From Xinfangfangia pollutisoli (lineage in GTDB: Bacteria; Pseudomonadota; Alphaproteobacteria; Rhodobacterales; Rhodobacteraceae): 39,043 bases of DNA. Both the position numbers and the translations under genes were made by a program. Below the pieces are notes generated by a model, which saw only the letters and a program-made list of their open reading frames with translations, was not told where the DNA came from and searched no databases. Shown here in pieces: positions 25,230 to 33,543 of the stretch; positions within the stretch are counted from its first letter, which is position 1, and each line of letters begins with the position of its first letter. The stretch is taken from contig NZ_JAICBZ010000037.1 of the NCBI RefSeq assembly GCF_020179405.1, forward strand, positions 1 to 39,043, read 5' to 3'.

Positions 25230-26348
25230 ATGACCACCGCCTTCTACCATGACGAACGCTGCATGTGGCATTCGGGCGGCGAGCGGGTTTTGTATCTGCC
25301 GGTTCAGCCCTGGCTGCAGCCCCTGGCCGCGGGCGGCTATGCCGAAAGCCCGGAAACCAAGCGCCGGCTGCGCAATCTGGTTGAGATCTCGGGCCTGTGG
25401 GAGCAGCTGTCGCATCCCAAACCCCGCCCGGCCACAAGGGCGCAGATGGAGCGTATCCACCCGCCCGCCTATCTGGACCGCTTCCAGCGCCTGTCCGATG
25501 CCGGCGGCGGCGATCTGGGCGAAGATGCGGTCTTCTCGCAGGGCGGCTACGAGATCGCGGCCCTGTCGGCCGGCCTGGCGGTGGCGGCGCTGGACGATGT
25601 CTGGCAGCGGCGGGTCGAGAATGGCTATGCGCTGTGCCGCCCGCCCGGCCATCACTGCCTGCCGAATTTCGGCATGGGCTTCTGCCTTCTGGCCAATATC
25701 CCGATCGCGCTGGAAACCCTGCGGGCAGAGCATGGTCCTTTGCGCGCGGCGGTGGTCGACTGGGATGTGCATCACGGCAACGGCACCGAGGCGATCTATT
25801 ACGACCGCGCCGATACGCTGACGATCTCGCTGCATCAGGAGCGCTGCTATCCGGTGAACACCGGCGCCGCGGCGGATCGCGGGCGGGGGGCGGGACTGGG
25901 CTGCAACCTGAACATCCCGCTTCTGCCCGGCGGCGGGGATCGGGCCTATCTGGATGCGTTCGAGCTGCTGGTCCTGCCGGCCTTGCAGGAATTTCGGCCC
26001 GAGATCATCGTGATCGCCTGCGGGCTGGATGCCAATGCCTTTGACCCTCTGGCCCGGATGCAGGCCCATGCCGGCACCTATCGCGCGATGACGCGGCTGT
26101 TGAAACAGGCGGCCGAGGATCTGTGCGGCGGGCGGCTGCTGGCGGTGCATGAGGGCGGCTATTCCGAGGTGCAGGTGCCCTTCTGCGGCCTGGCGGTGAT
26201 CGAGGCGCTGTGCGGCCAGACCAGCGCCGTGGTCGATCCGTTCCAGGCCACGATCGAGGCGAACCAGCCGGCCCAGGATTTCGCCGATTTCCAGCGCGCC
26301 CGCCTTGCCGCCCAGGCCCGCACACATTTCAGTGCGCAGCCCGGCTAA
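25230..26348 (+). CDS. Class II histone-deacetylase-like amidohydrolase
   Basis: 372 residues, arginase/deacetylase fold, zinc-dependent hydrolase of acetylated amines. The catalytic pair His141-His142 lies in CRPPGHH; zinc ligands are Asp179 and His181 (DWDVHHGNGTE) and Asp267 (CGLDANAFDPLA); the transition-state Tyr311 is in HEGGYSE. The pattern ETKRRLRNLVEISG, GYEIAALSAG and PFCGLAVIEAL resembles the bacterial HDAH enzymes of Bordetella/Alcaligenes (from memory). The in vivo substrate is unknown; acetylated polyamines are possible because relatives include acetylpolyamine amidohydrolases and this window also encodes two putrescine-forming enzymes, but they are several kilobases away. The ATG at 25230 has GGAG 8 bases upstream. 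Confidence 0.9.
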   Translation: MTTAFYHDERCMWHSGGERVLYLPVQPWLQPLAAGGYAESPETKRRLRNLVEISGLWEQLSHPKPRPATRAQMERIHPPAYLDRFQRLSDAGGGDLGEDAVFSQGGYEIAALSAGLAVAALDDVWQRRVENGYALCRPPGHHCLPNFGMGFCLLANIPIALETLRAEHGPLRAAVVDWDVHHGNGTEAIYYDRADTLTISLHQERCYPVNTGAAADRGRGAGLGCNLNIPLLPGGGDRAYLDAFELLVLPALQEFRPEIIVIACGLDANAFDPLARMQAHAGTYRAMTRLLKQAAEDLCGGRLLAVHEGGYSEVQVPFCGLAVIEALCGQTSAVVDPFQATIEANQPAQDFADFQRARLAAQARTHFSAQPG

Positions 26349-26558
26349 GCGCAGCCTGCCCCCCAGAACGCGGCCCGAACCGGCGCAAGCCGGCCTTGGC
26401 CGCTCTTGCCCGCCTGCCCGGCTTCTGCCAATTTGCGCCGACGCGGATCCCGGCGCAGAGTTCAGCATGACCCAGGATCGGCGCGCAACCCTAGGCCCCT
26501 TCCCCGCCGCCAAGCGGACCCGCGCGGCAGAAGCGGCCCTTTCCTCGGACCAGAGCCA

Positions 26559-26912
26559 ATGCCCGCCATTCCCGCCCCCGTCGTGACGATCGCGCTGCTG
26601 ATCGCGTCAAACCTGTTCATGACCTATGCCTGGTACGGGCATCTGAAGGATCGCAGCGCCCCCCTGCTGATCGTGATCTTCACCAGCTGGGGCGTGGCCT
26701 TCTTTGAATATTGCCTGATGGTTCCGGCAAACCGCATCGGCTATGGCGTGTTCAACGCCGCCCAGCTGAAGACCATTCAAGAGGTGATCACCCTGTCGGT
26801 CTTCGCGCTGTTTTCGACCTATTATCTGAAAGAGCCGATGGGCTGGAATCACCTGATCGGCTTTGGCTTCATCGTCACCGGCGCCTGGTTCATCTTCCAC
26901 AAATGGAGCTGA
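26559..26912 (+). CDS. DUF486 / DMT-family small membrane protein
   Basis: 117 residues with four hydrophobic segments (about 5-24, 32-50, 68-85 and 92-115). VTIALLIASNLFMTYAWYGHL and the closing GFIVTGAWFIFHKW are typical of DUF486 (COG3169), a half-size relative of drug/metabolite transporters with no known substrate; such small proteins probably dimerise in the inner membrane. The ATG at 26559 gives the usual MPAIPAP start; upstream open codons are not conserved-looking. The 210-base gap before it shows no recognisable element. The MFS transporter gene follows after 83 bases. Confidence 0.82.
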   Translation: MPAIPAPVVTIALLIASNLFMTYAWYGHLKDRSAPLLIVIFTSWGVAFFEYCLMVPANRIGYGVFNAAQLKTIQEVITLSVFALFSTYYLKEPMGWNHLIGFGFIVTGAWFIFHKWS

Positions 26913-26995
26913 CGGACGGCCTTGCCCCGCCCTGCCAGAGCCGCCACGCGCCCCAGACCATGGACAAGCCCGCCGCAAGCGCGTAGCGCCGAGGG

Positions 26996-28210
26996 ATGAC
27001 CCGTCCCAGCCGCTTCCTTGACCGATCGACGCCGCCGCATCTGGCGACGCTGATCCTGATCGCCGGCCTGTCGGCCCTGGCGATGAGCATCTTCCTGCCC
27101 TCGCTGCCCGGCATGGCCGAGTGGTTCGGCGTGTCCTATGCGACGATGCAGCAATCGGTGCCGCTGTATCTGGGCCTGTCGGCCGCGCTGCAGGTGGTGA
27201 TCGGCCCGCTGGCCGACCGCTACGGACGCCGGCGGGTGCTGCTGGTGTCGCTGTCGGTCTTTCTGCTGGCGACGGTGGGCACGCTTCTGGCGCCCGATGC
27301 CACGACCTTCCTGATCTGCCGCATGCTGCAGGCCGTGGTCGCCTCGGGCATGGTCCTGTCGCGCGCCATCGTGCGCGACATCACCTCGGACGCGCAGGCC
27401 GCCTCGATGATCGGCTATGTCACCATGGGGATGAGCCTGGCGCCAATGATCGGCCCGGTGATCGGCGGCTGGCTGGACGAGCTGGCGGGCTGGCAGGCGA
27501 ATTTCGCGCTGCTTCTGCTGATGGGCGGCGCGATCACGCTGCTGGTCTGGGCCGATCTGGGGGAAACCTCGCCGCCGCGCGGCGGGTCGATCCTGGCGCA
27601 GATCCGCGAATATCCGCAGCTGCTGACCTCGCCGCGCTTCTGGGGCTATGCGCTGAGTGCCGCGTTCAATTCCGGCTGTTTCTTCGCCTATCTGGGCGGC
27701 GCGCCCTTCGTGGGCGACCATATCTATCATCTGGCCCCGGGCGAGGTGGGCGCGCTGTTCGCCCTGTCGGCCGTGGGCTATGGCTGCGGCAATTTCGTGG
27801 CCGGGCGCTGGTCGGTGCGCGTGGGCATGAACCGGATGATCCTGATGGGCTGCGGCATCACCACGGCGGGGCTGGCGCTGCAGACGCTGCTGACGCTGGC
27901 CGGACTGTCGGGCCCGGCGGTGTTCTTCGGCTTCTCGCTGGCCATGGGCTTTGGCAATGGCATCGCCATGCCCAATGCCAATGCCGGGATCCTGTCGGTG
28001 CGCCCGTCGCTGGCGGGGTCGGCCTCGGGTCTGGGCGGGGCGATCATGATCGGCGGCGGGGCGGCGCTGTCGTCGCTGGCCGGTGCCCTGCTGGGGCCGG
28101 GCTCGACCGAATTGCCGCTGGTGCTGTTGATGCTGGCCTCCTCGGTGGGCTCGATGCTGGCGATTGCCTATGTCTTCCGCCGCGCGCGCCAGCTGGGCAT
28201 CGCGACCTAG
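26996..28210 (+). CDS. Bcr/CflA-type MFS efflux transporter
   Basis: 404 residues, 12 predicted transmembrane helices, major facilitator superfamily proton antiporter. The N-terminal SIFLPSLPGMAEWF and the loop 2-3 motif GPLADRYGRRRVLL are typical of the Bcr/CflA drug-efflux subgroup (bicyclomycin, chloramphenicol and similar); the helix 5 region TMGMSLAPMIGPVIGGWL is the antiporter motif C. The substrate cannot be read from sequence. It ends 105 bases before the ScfR regulator, in the same direction. Confidence 0.9.
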   Translation: MTRPSRFLDRSTPPHLATLILIAGLSALAMSIFLPSLPGMAEWFGVSYATMQQSVPLYLGLSAALQVVIGPLADRYGRRRVLLVSLSVFLLATVGTLLAPDATTFLICRMLQAVVASGMVLSRAIVRDITSDAQAASMIGYVTMGMSLAPMIGPVIGGWLDELAGWQANFALLLLMGGAITLLVWADLGETSPPRGGSILAQIREYPQLLTSPRFWGYALSAAFNSGCFFAYLGGAPFVGDHIYHLAPGEVGALFALSAVGYGCGNFVAGRWSVRVGMNRMILMGCGITTAGLALQTLLTLAGLSGPAVFFGFSLAMGFGNGIAMPNANAGILSVRPSLAGSASGLGGAIMIGGGAALSSLAGALLGPGSTELPLVLLMLASSVGSMLAIAYVFRRARQLGIAT

Positions 28211-28273
28211 GCTGCGCCCTGCGACGCGCCGCCCCAGGCGGGCACAAGGCGCGCAAATCCGCTTGACCGGCCA

Positions 28274-28303
28274 GTTTGCAAAGCCAATAACCGCTTTGCA
28301 AAC
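28274..28303. promoter_or_regulatory. ScfR-type operator: two TTTGCAAA palindromes upstream of the regulator
   Basis: TTTGCAAA occurs at 28275-28282 and 28295-28302. With flanks the pair forms a larger perfect inverted repeat, GTTTGCAAAGC and GCTTTGCAAAC, around CAATAACC. R. sphaeroides PccR is reported to bind TTTGCAAA-N4-TTTGCAAA; here the spacer is 12 bases. A TTGACC at 28263-28268 and CAATAA at 28285-28290 (16-base spacing) could be the -35 and -10, so bound protein would cover the promoter: likely autoregulation. Confidence 0.75.
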
Positions 28304-28315
28304 GGGGGGCGCGCC

Positions 28316-29713
28316 ATGGCCAGCCAGAAACTCTATGCCGGGGTCAAGCTGCGCGAGATCCGCGCCCGGCTGGGCCTGACCCAGAAGGGATTTGCCGACA
28401 AGCTGGGCGTGTCGCTGCCCTATCTGAACCAGATGGAGAACAACCATCGCCCGGTCTCGGCCGCGGTGGTGCTGGCCCTGGCGCAGGAATTCGGGCTGGA
28501 TGTGACCGAATTGACCGTGGGCGAAAGCGAACGGCTGGTCAGCGACATGCGCGAGGCGTTGGCGGACCCGGTCTTCACCTCGGGCGCGCCGCCTTTGGCC
28601 GACCTGCGGCTGGCCGCGTCGAACGCGCCCGCGCTGGCGCGCGCCTTTCTGGATCTGCACCGCGCCTATCGACAAAGCCATGAACGGCTGGCTTCGCTGG
28701 ACGAGGCGCTGGGGCGCGAGGATGTGGGGCTGAAGCCCTCGCCCTGGGAGGAGGTGCGCGATTTCTTCCATTATTGCGACAATTACCTCGATGCGGTCGA
28801 CCGCGCGGCCGAGCATTTCGCGGCGCCGGGCGGGGTGCGCAAGGATGTGACGCTGTTTGCCGAAGAGGCGCTGCGGCGGCAGGGCATCAGCCTGCATTAC
28901 ACCGCGGAACCGGCGCTGCGGGCCTATGACCCGGCCAGCCGGCGGCTGGCGATCTCGGCCCGCGCCCAGGGGCCGACGCGGCGGTTTCAGCTGCTGCACC
29001 AGCTGGCGCTGATCACCCAGAACGACCTTCTGGAAGCGACGCTGGACCTGGCCCGCTTTTCCACCCCCGAGGCGCGCGGCATCGCCAAGATCGGCCTGGC
29101 GAATTACTTCGCCGGCGCCGCCCTTCTGCCCTATCGCGCCTTCCTGGACGCCGCGCGCGAGACGCGGCACGATCTGGAACGGCTGGCCGATCTGTTCGGC
29201 GCGTCGATCGAGCAGGTGGCGCATCGGCTGTCCACCCTGCAACGCCCCGGCGCCAAGGGGATTCCGTTCTTCTTCGTCCGGGTCGATCAGGCCGGCACGA
29301 TCACCAAGCGCCACTCGGCCACGCGGCTGCAATTCGCCCGCTTCGGCGGCGCCTGCCCCCTGTGGAACGTGCATCGCGCCTTTGAAACCCCGGGCCAGTT
29401 CCTGCGCCAATTGGCCGAGACGCCCGATGGCGTGCGCTATCTATGCCTGGCGCGCGAAGTGTCGAAACCCGCGGGGGCCTTTCTGGCGCCGGTGCGGCGC
29501 TATGCGATCTGCCTGGGCTGCGAAGTGCAGCATGCCGCCGATACGGTCTATGCCGACGGGCTGGACCTGAAGGGAAGGTTCGAGCCGATCGGCATTTCCT
29601 GCCGGATCTGCGAGCGCCCGAACTGCCACCAGCGTTCGGTCCCGCCGCTGGAGCGGCGGCTGCGCGTCAATCTGGACCGGCGCGACCTGCTGCCCTACGA
29701 GATCGCCGATTAG
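28316..29713 (+). CDS. Short-chain fatty acyl-CoA regulator (ScfR family, PccR/RamB-like)
   Basis: 465 residues. An XRE-type helix-turn-helix (about 10-66, with LGLTQKGFADKLGVSLPYLNQMEN) is followed by an ImmA/IrrE-like (DUF955) segment lacking a clear HExxH and by the C-terminal DUF2083 domain. The latter has the cysteine cluster CLGCEV and CRICERPNCHQR near the end, expected to bind a ligand or metal. Family members (PccR, MccR, RamB) sense acyl-CoA intermediates and control propionyl-CoA carboxylase, methylcitrate or glyoxylate genes. No pcc, prp or ace gene lies in the window, so which branch this one controls is open. Two operator palindromes sit directly upstream. It is the closest plus-strand gene to the MFS gene but probably has its own promoter. 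Confidence 0.9.
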   Translation: MASQKLYAGVKLREIRARLGLTQKGFADKLGVSLPYLNQMENNHRPVSAAVVLALAQEFGLDVTELTVGESERLVSDMREALADPVFTSGAPPLADLRLAASNAPALARAFLDLHRAYRQSHERLASLDEALGREDVGLKPSPWEEVRDFFHYCDNYLDAVDRAAEHFAAPGGVRKDVTLFAEEALRRQGISLHYTAEPALRAYDPASRRLAISARAQGPTRRFQLLHQLALITQNDLLEATLDLARFSTPEARGIAKIGLANYFAGAALLPYRAFLDAARETRHDLERLADLFGASIEQVAHRLSTLQRPGAKGIPFFFVRVDQAGTITKRHSATRLQFARFGGACPLWNVHRAFETPGQFLRQLAETPDGVRYLCLAREVSKPAGAFLAPVRRYAICLGCEVQHAADTVYADGLDLKGRFEPIGISCRICERPNCHQRSVPPLERRLRVNLDRRDLLPYEIAD

Positions 29714-29739
29714 GCCCGCGCCGACAGCCGCAATGCAAA

Positions 29740-29767
29740 AGGGCGGGCCCGCAGGCCCGCCCCTTCG
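29740..29767. terminator. Bidirectional terminator between the ScfR and DUF465 genes
   Basis: A perfect 9-bp stem GGGCGGGCC (29741-29749) / GGCCCGCCC (29754-29762) with a CGCA loop, preceded by AAAA (a T tract for minus-strand transcripts) and followed by CTTCGTT. It lies between the converging stop codons. Confidence 0.75.
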
Positions 29768-29783
29768 TTAAATCCGGGTCAGA

Positions 29784-30029
29784 TCAGACGGTCGCGGCGC
29801 GCAGGGCGGCGGCGATGGCATCCTTCACCCGCGACCGTTCACGGCGCAGCGCCTCTTCATGCTCTTCCGAGACCGTGTCGATGCGGCTTTCGGCGCGGTG
29901 AACCTTGTCATTCACCTCGTCATAATCCGCCAGCAGCTTGGCGAAATGCGCATCCGAAGTCTTCAGCGCGGTGATGCGCTCGGCTTCCCCGGGGAATTCT
30001 TCCTGCAGGGTGTGCGGCGTATTGGCCAT
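29784..30029 (-). CDS. DUF465 (YdcH family) protein
   Basis: 81 residues, small, acidic, almost entirely helical. HTLQEEFPGEAERITALKTSDAHFAKLL followed by a DYDEVNDKVHRAES stretch is the DUF465/YdcH pattern, a two-helix coiled hairpin of unknown role. The start ATG at 30029 has AAGGAGA upstream. An FNR-like box lies 56-69 bases before the start codon, suggesting oxygen control. The betA gene precedes it on the same strand, 132 bases away. Confidence 0.85.
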   Translation of the reverse strand: MANTPHTLQEEFPGEAERITALKTSDAHFAKLLADYDEVNDKVHRAESRIDTVSEEHEEALRRERSRVKDAIAAALRAATV

Positions 30030-30084
30030 GTCCGTCTCCTTCCAACGTTTCGGATTCACCTTAACGGCTGACCTGCCCGACACT

Positions 30085-30098
30085 TTGATCAGGGTCAA
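30085..30098 (-). promoter_or_regulatory. FNR/FnrL-type box upstream of the DUF465 gene
   Basis: On the gene's strand the sequence reads TTGAC-CCTG-ATCAA, one base from the FNR consensus TTGAT-N4-ATCAA used by Rhodobacter FnrL. Its centre is about 62 bases upstream of the start codon, which would fit a class II position if transcription begins near 30050. Confidence 0.5.
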
Positions 30099-30133
30099 GT
30101 GCGGTGCAGATCCTGCACAGGAAAGCGGCGGAA

Positions 30134-30148
30134 CCCGCCGGCGGCGGG
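30134..30148 (-). terminator. GC hairpin downstream of betA
   Basis: CCCGCC and GGCGGG arms (30134-30139, 30143-30148) with a three-base loop shortly after the betA stop. No T tract; weak candidate. Confidence 0.3.
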
Positions 30149-30161
30149 CCGGCGCGCGCCC

Positions 30162-31811
30162 CTAGCGCTGCGCGACCCGCCAGTTGGGGTTGATCCAGGG
30201 CTCCAGATTCGCGGCCGGCAGCGGCGTGCGGCCCAGGATGTGATCGGCCGCCTTTTCCCCCACCATGATCGAGGGCCCGTTCAGATTGCCATTCGTCACC
30301 TGCGGGAAGACCGAGCTGTCGGCCAGCCGCAACCCCTCGACCCCGATGACCCGGCATTCGGGATCGACCACCGCCATCGGATCGCCTGCCCGCCCCATCC
30401 GCGCCGTGCCGCAGGGGTGATAGGCGCTTTCCACATGCTCGCGCAGGAAATCGTCCAGCTGCGCATCGGTCTGAACCGCGGCGCCGGGCTGGATTTCCGA
30501 TTTCACGAAGGGCTTGAACGCCTCTTGCCCGAAGATCTCGCGGGTCAGCCGGATGCAGCGGCGGAAATCGTCCCAGTCCTCGGGATGGGACATGTAGTTG
30601 AAGCGGATCACCGGCGCATCCTCGGGCCGGGCCGAGCGCAGGGTGACGCTGCCGCGCGATTTCGACCGCATCGGCCCGACATGGGCCTGGAACCCGTGCC
30701 CGCCTGCCGCGGCCTTGCCGTCATAGCGCACGGCAATCGGCAGGAAGTGATACTGGATGTCGGGGTATTCGATCCCCGGCTTCGAGCGGATGAAGGCGCA
30801 GGCCTCGAACTGGTTCGAGGCGCCGATGCCACGCCCGGTCAGCAGCCATTGCGCGCCAACCCAGGCCTTGCCGAACAGGTTCCAGTATTTGTACAGCGTC
30901 ACCGGCTGCAGGGCCGAGAACTGCATGTAGATTTCCAGATGGTCCTGCAGGTTCTGCCCCACGCCCGCGCGATCGGCCAGAACCTCGATCCCATGGTCGC
31001 GCAGATGCTGGGCCGGGCCGATCCCCGACAGCATCAGCAGCTTCGGCGAATTCAGCGACGAGGCCGCCAGGATCACCTCGCGCGCGGCACGGATCACCCG
31101 CAGCCCGTCGCGGGCCATGATCTCGACGCCCACGGCGCGGCGGCCTTCGAACACCACTTTACGCGCCAGGCCGCGGATCACATGGACATTGCCGGTCTTC
31201 ATCGCCGGCTTCAGATAGGCATTGGCCGCCGACCAGCGCCGCCCGCGCCAGATCGTGGCCTCCATCGGGCCGAAGCCTTCCTGCTGTTCGCCATTGTAAT
31301 CCGCCGTCACCGGATAACCGGCCTGCCGGCCCGCCTCGATGAAGGCGTCGAACAGCGGGTTGTGCCGCGGGCCGCGGGTGATGTGCAGCGGGCCTGCACT
31401 GCCGCGCCAGTCGGGCCCCTGCCCGCCATGGCTGTGTTCCATCCGCTTGAAATACGGAAGAACATCGGCATAGGACCAGCCATCCGCGCCCATCGCGGCC
31501 CAGGTGTCGTAATCCTTGGCATGACCACGGACATAGACCATCCCGTTGATCGAGGACGACCCGCCGATCACCTTGCCGCGCGGCGTGGCCAGGATCCGGC
31601 CGCCCAGATGCGGCTCGGGCTCGGTCTGCAGGCCCCAGTCATAGATGCCCATGTTCATCGGATAGGACAGCGCGCCCGGCATCTGGATGAAGGGCCCCGC
31701 ATCCGAGCCGCCATGCTCGATCACCGCCACCCGATGCCCGGCCTCGGCCAGCCGATAGGCCATGGCGCAGCCGGCCGATCCGGCGCCGACGATCACATAA
31801 TCCGCAGTCAT
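30162..31811 (-). CDS. betA: Choline dehydrogenase (GMC oxidoreductase)
   Basis: 549 residues, flavoprotein that oxidises choline to betaine aldehyde at the membrane, passing electrons to the respiratory chain. The FAD-binding loop GAGSAG is at 9-14, the [24 protein letters not shown] region (split as GMC signature 1, about 80-110) follows, and the catalytic His465 is in HPCGTARMG; Asn511 in NLNGPS is the second catalytic residue. Length fits BetA. The ATG at 31811 was chosen since it starts at the FAD-binding strand; upstream open codons are Arg-rich and unlike the family. It follows betI by 40 bases in one operon. No betaine aldehyde dehydrogenase gene is adjacent. Confidence 0.93.
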   Translation of the reverse strand: MTADYVIVGAGSAGCAMAYRLAEAGHRVAVIEHGGSDAGPFIQMPGALSYPMNMGIYDWGLQTEPEPHLGGRILATPRGKVIGGSSSINGMVYVRGHAKDYDTWAAMGADGWSYADVLPYFKRMEHSHGGQGPDWRGSAGPLHITRGPRHNPLFDAFIEAGRQAGYPVTADYNGEQQEGFGPMEATIWRGRRWSAANAYLKPAMKTGNVHVIRGLARKVVFEGRRAVGVEIMARDGLRVIRAAREVILAASSLNSPKLLMLSGIGPAQHLRDHGIEVLADRAGVGQNLQDHLEIYMQFSALQPVTLYKYWNLFGKAWVGAQWLLTGRGIGASNQFEACAFIRSKPGIEYPDIQYHFLPIAVRYDGKAAAGGHGFQAHVGPMRSKSRGSVTLRSARPEDAPVIRFNYMSHPEDWDDFRRCIRLTREIFGQEAFKPFVKSEIQPGAAVQTDAQLDDFLREHVESAYHPCGTARMGRAGDPMAVVDPECRVIGVEGLRLADSSVFPQVTNGNLNGPSIMVGEKAADHILGRTPLPAANLEPWINPNWRVAQR

Positions 31812-31851
31812 GTCTGCCCTGCCTGTCGCTTGAGAAGATGTGCCGCGCGCA

Positions 31852-32439
31852 TCAGCCGCCGATCCGCCGCCCCAGCGCCGCCTCCAGATAATCCAGCGCC
31901 GTGCGCACCGCCGCCTTGCCATCGGGCGCCCCGGTCTTCAGCACTTCGCGCAGGTAAAGCCCGTCGATCAGCGCCCCCATCCCCTCGGCCACTTCCGAGG
32001 CGCGCGGCCCGGCCAGCGGCCGCAGTCCCGCCAGAAGGTTCGACCTGAGCCGCCCCTGATAGATCGCCAAAAGCCGCCGCGCCTGCGGTTGCGACTGCGC
32101 CAGAACCCAGAAGTTCAGCCAGGCCCCCACCGCCTCGCGCCGGAAGTTGCCGGGGCTGAAACTGGCGCGCAACACCGCCCGCAGCCGCCCCTCGGGCCCC
32201 TCGGCCGCGGCCAGCGCGCCGCGTACCTCGGCGCCGTACAGTGTCAGCACATGGCGCATCGCGGCCAGGAACATCTCTTCCTTCGAGCCGAAATAGTGAT
32301 GCGCCAGCGCCGGCGACATTCCGGCCCGCTTGGCGATCTGGCTGACCGTCACATCAAGCGAGCCGACACGCCCGATCTCGACGATCGTGGCTTTGACCAG
32401 CGCTTCCTTTCGGATAGGCTCCATTCCAAGCTTCGGCAT
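31852..32439 (-). CDS. betI: Choline-responsive TetR-type repressor BetI
   Basis: 195 residues. The start [15 protein letters not shown] is the classical BetI N-terminus; the helix-turn-helix is [21 protein letters not shown] (about 30-50) and the C-terminal ligand domain is of BetI type with [18 protein letters not shown]. BetI represses choline uptake and oxidation genes and is released by choline. It is first in the betI-betA operon and divergent from choX; the palindrome at 32488-32501 between them is the likely binding site. Confidence 0.95.
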   Translation of the reverse strand: MPKLGMEPIRKEALVKATIVEIGRVGSLDVTVSQIAKRAGMSPALAHHYFGSKEEMFLAAMRHVLTLYGAEVRGALAAAEGPEGRLRAVLRASFSPGNFRREAVGAWLNFWVLAQSQPQARRLLAIYQGRLRSNLLAGLRPLAGPRASEVAEGMGALIDGLYLREVLKTGAPDGKAAVRTALDYLEAALGRRIGG

Positions 32440-32487
32440 ATCGGGAACTCAACATTTTGCTTGCTTTTCCGGTGAAGCACGAAGTTT

Positions 32488-32501
32488 ATTGACTCGTCAA
32501 T
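32488..32501. promoter_or_regulatory. Candidate BetI operator between betI and choX
   Basis: Palindrome ATTGAC-TC-GTCAAT in the 86-base divergent gap. BetI sites in other bacteria contain inverted TTGA/TCAA halves. TTGCTT (32461-32466) with TTTATT (32485-32490) could be the choX promoter; the operator would overlap its -10 and start. Confidence 0.6.
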
Positions 32502-32525
32502 CAACAAAAAACCGGGGAGTATCAC

Positions 32526-33473
32526 ATGACCCATCACCTGACCCGCCGCGCCGCCCTTCTGGGCACGGCGCTGTCCTTCGCGCTGACCGGCGCCGCCCTG
32601 GCCGAAGGCTGCGACAAGATCGTCTTCTCGGATGTGGGCTGGACCGACATCACCGCCACCACCGCCGCGACCAGCCTGGTGCTGAACGCGCTGGGCTATG
32701 AGACGGAAACCCAGATGCTGGCGGTTCCGGTGACCTATGAGGCGATGGCCTCGGGCGATGTCGACGTGTTCCTGGGCAACTGGATGCCGACGATGGAATC
32801 GAATATCGGCCCCTATCTTGAGGCTAAGACGGTCGATTCCGTCCGCGCCAATCTGGAAGGCGCCAAATACACCCTGGCCACGAACGAGGCCGGCGCCGCC
32901 GCCGGGATCAAGGATTTCGCCGATATCGCGCCGCATGCCGATGCGCTGGGCAAAGAAATCTACGGGATCGAGGCCGGCAATGACGGAAACAAGCTGATCC
33001 TCGACATGATCGACGGCGATGCCTTCGGGCTGAAGGCGGCCGGGGTGGAACTGGTCGAATCCAGCGAACAGGGCATGCTGGCCGAGGTGCAGAAACATGA
33101 CGGCGCCGGCAAGCCCATCGTGTTCCTGGGCTGGGAACCCCACCCGATGAACGCCAATTTCAAGATGACCTACCTGACCGGCGGCGACGATTACTTCGGG
33201 CCGAATTTCGGCGGCGCCACGGTCTATACCAACACCCGCGCCGGCTATGTGACCGAATGCCCGAACAACGGCAAACTGTTGCAGAACCTGGTCTTCTCGC
33301 TGCCCATGGAAAACGAGATCATGGGCGCGATCCTGAATGACGGCACCGATCCCGCGGCTGCCGCCAAGACCTGGCTTGCCGCGCATCCCGATGCCTGGAA
33401 GCCCTGGCTGGACGGTGTCACCACCAAGGATGGCGGCGATGCCGTGGCCGCGGTGGAAGCGGCGCTGAAATAA
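32526..33473 (+). CDS. choX: Choline ABC transporter substrate-binding protein
   Basis: 315 residues, periplasmic. Residues 1-26 form a signal peptide with a likely cut after ALA. The choline-binding aromatic box can be located: Trp39 (VGWTD), Trp86 (GNWMPT), Tyr115 and Trp203 (LGWEPHP), with Asp41, matching Trp43, Trp90, Tyr119, Trp205 and Asp45 described for Sinorhizobium meliloti ChoX. A GGGGAG site precedes the ATG. It is the first gene of choXWV; a strong hairpin with a T tract follows it, likely making it more abundant than the membrane parts. Control by BetI is expected. Confidence 0.95.
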   Translation: MTHHLTRRAALLGTALSFALTGAALAEGCDKIVFSDVGWTDITATTAATSLVLNALGYETETQMLAVPVTYEAMASGDVDVFLGNWMPTMESNIGPYLEAKTVDSVRANLEGAKYTLATNEAGAAAGIKDFADIAPHADALGKEIYGIEAGNDGNKLILDMIDGDAFGLKAAGVELVESSEQGMLAEVQKHDGAGKPIVFLGWEPHPMNANFKMTYLTGGDDYFGPNFGGATVYTNTRAGYVTECPNNGKLLQNLVFSLPMENEIMGAILNDGTDPAAAAKTWLAAHPDAWKPWLDGVTTKDGGDAVAAVEAALK

Positions 33474-33486
33474 GCGCAGGGCTTCG

Positions 33487-33519
33487 GGCCCCGGGGCTTC
33501 GGCGCCCCGGGGCCTTTTT
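33487..33519 (+). terminator. Terminator-like hairpin between choX and choW
   Basis: Perfect 11-bp stem GGCCCCGGGGC / GCCCCGGGGCC with a six-base loop beginning TTCG, followed by TTTTT. It lies inside the operon, so it probably acts as a partial terminator and 3' stabiliser for choX mRNA. Confidence 0.85.
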
Positions 33520-33543
33520 CATGACATAAGGCGGGGCGCGTGC

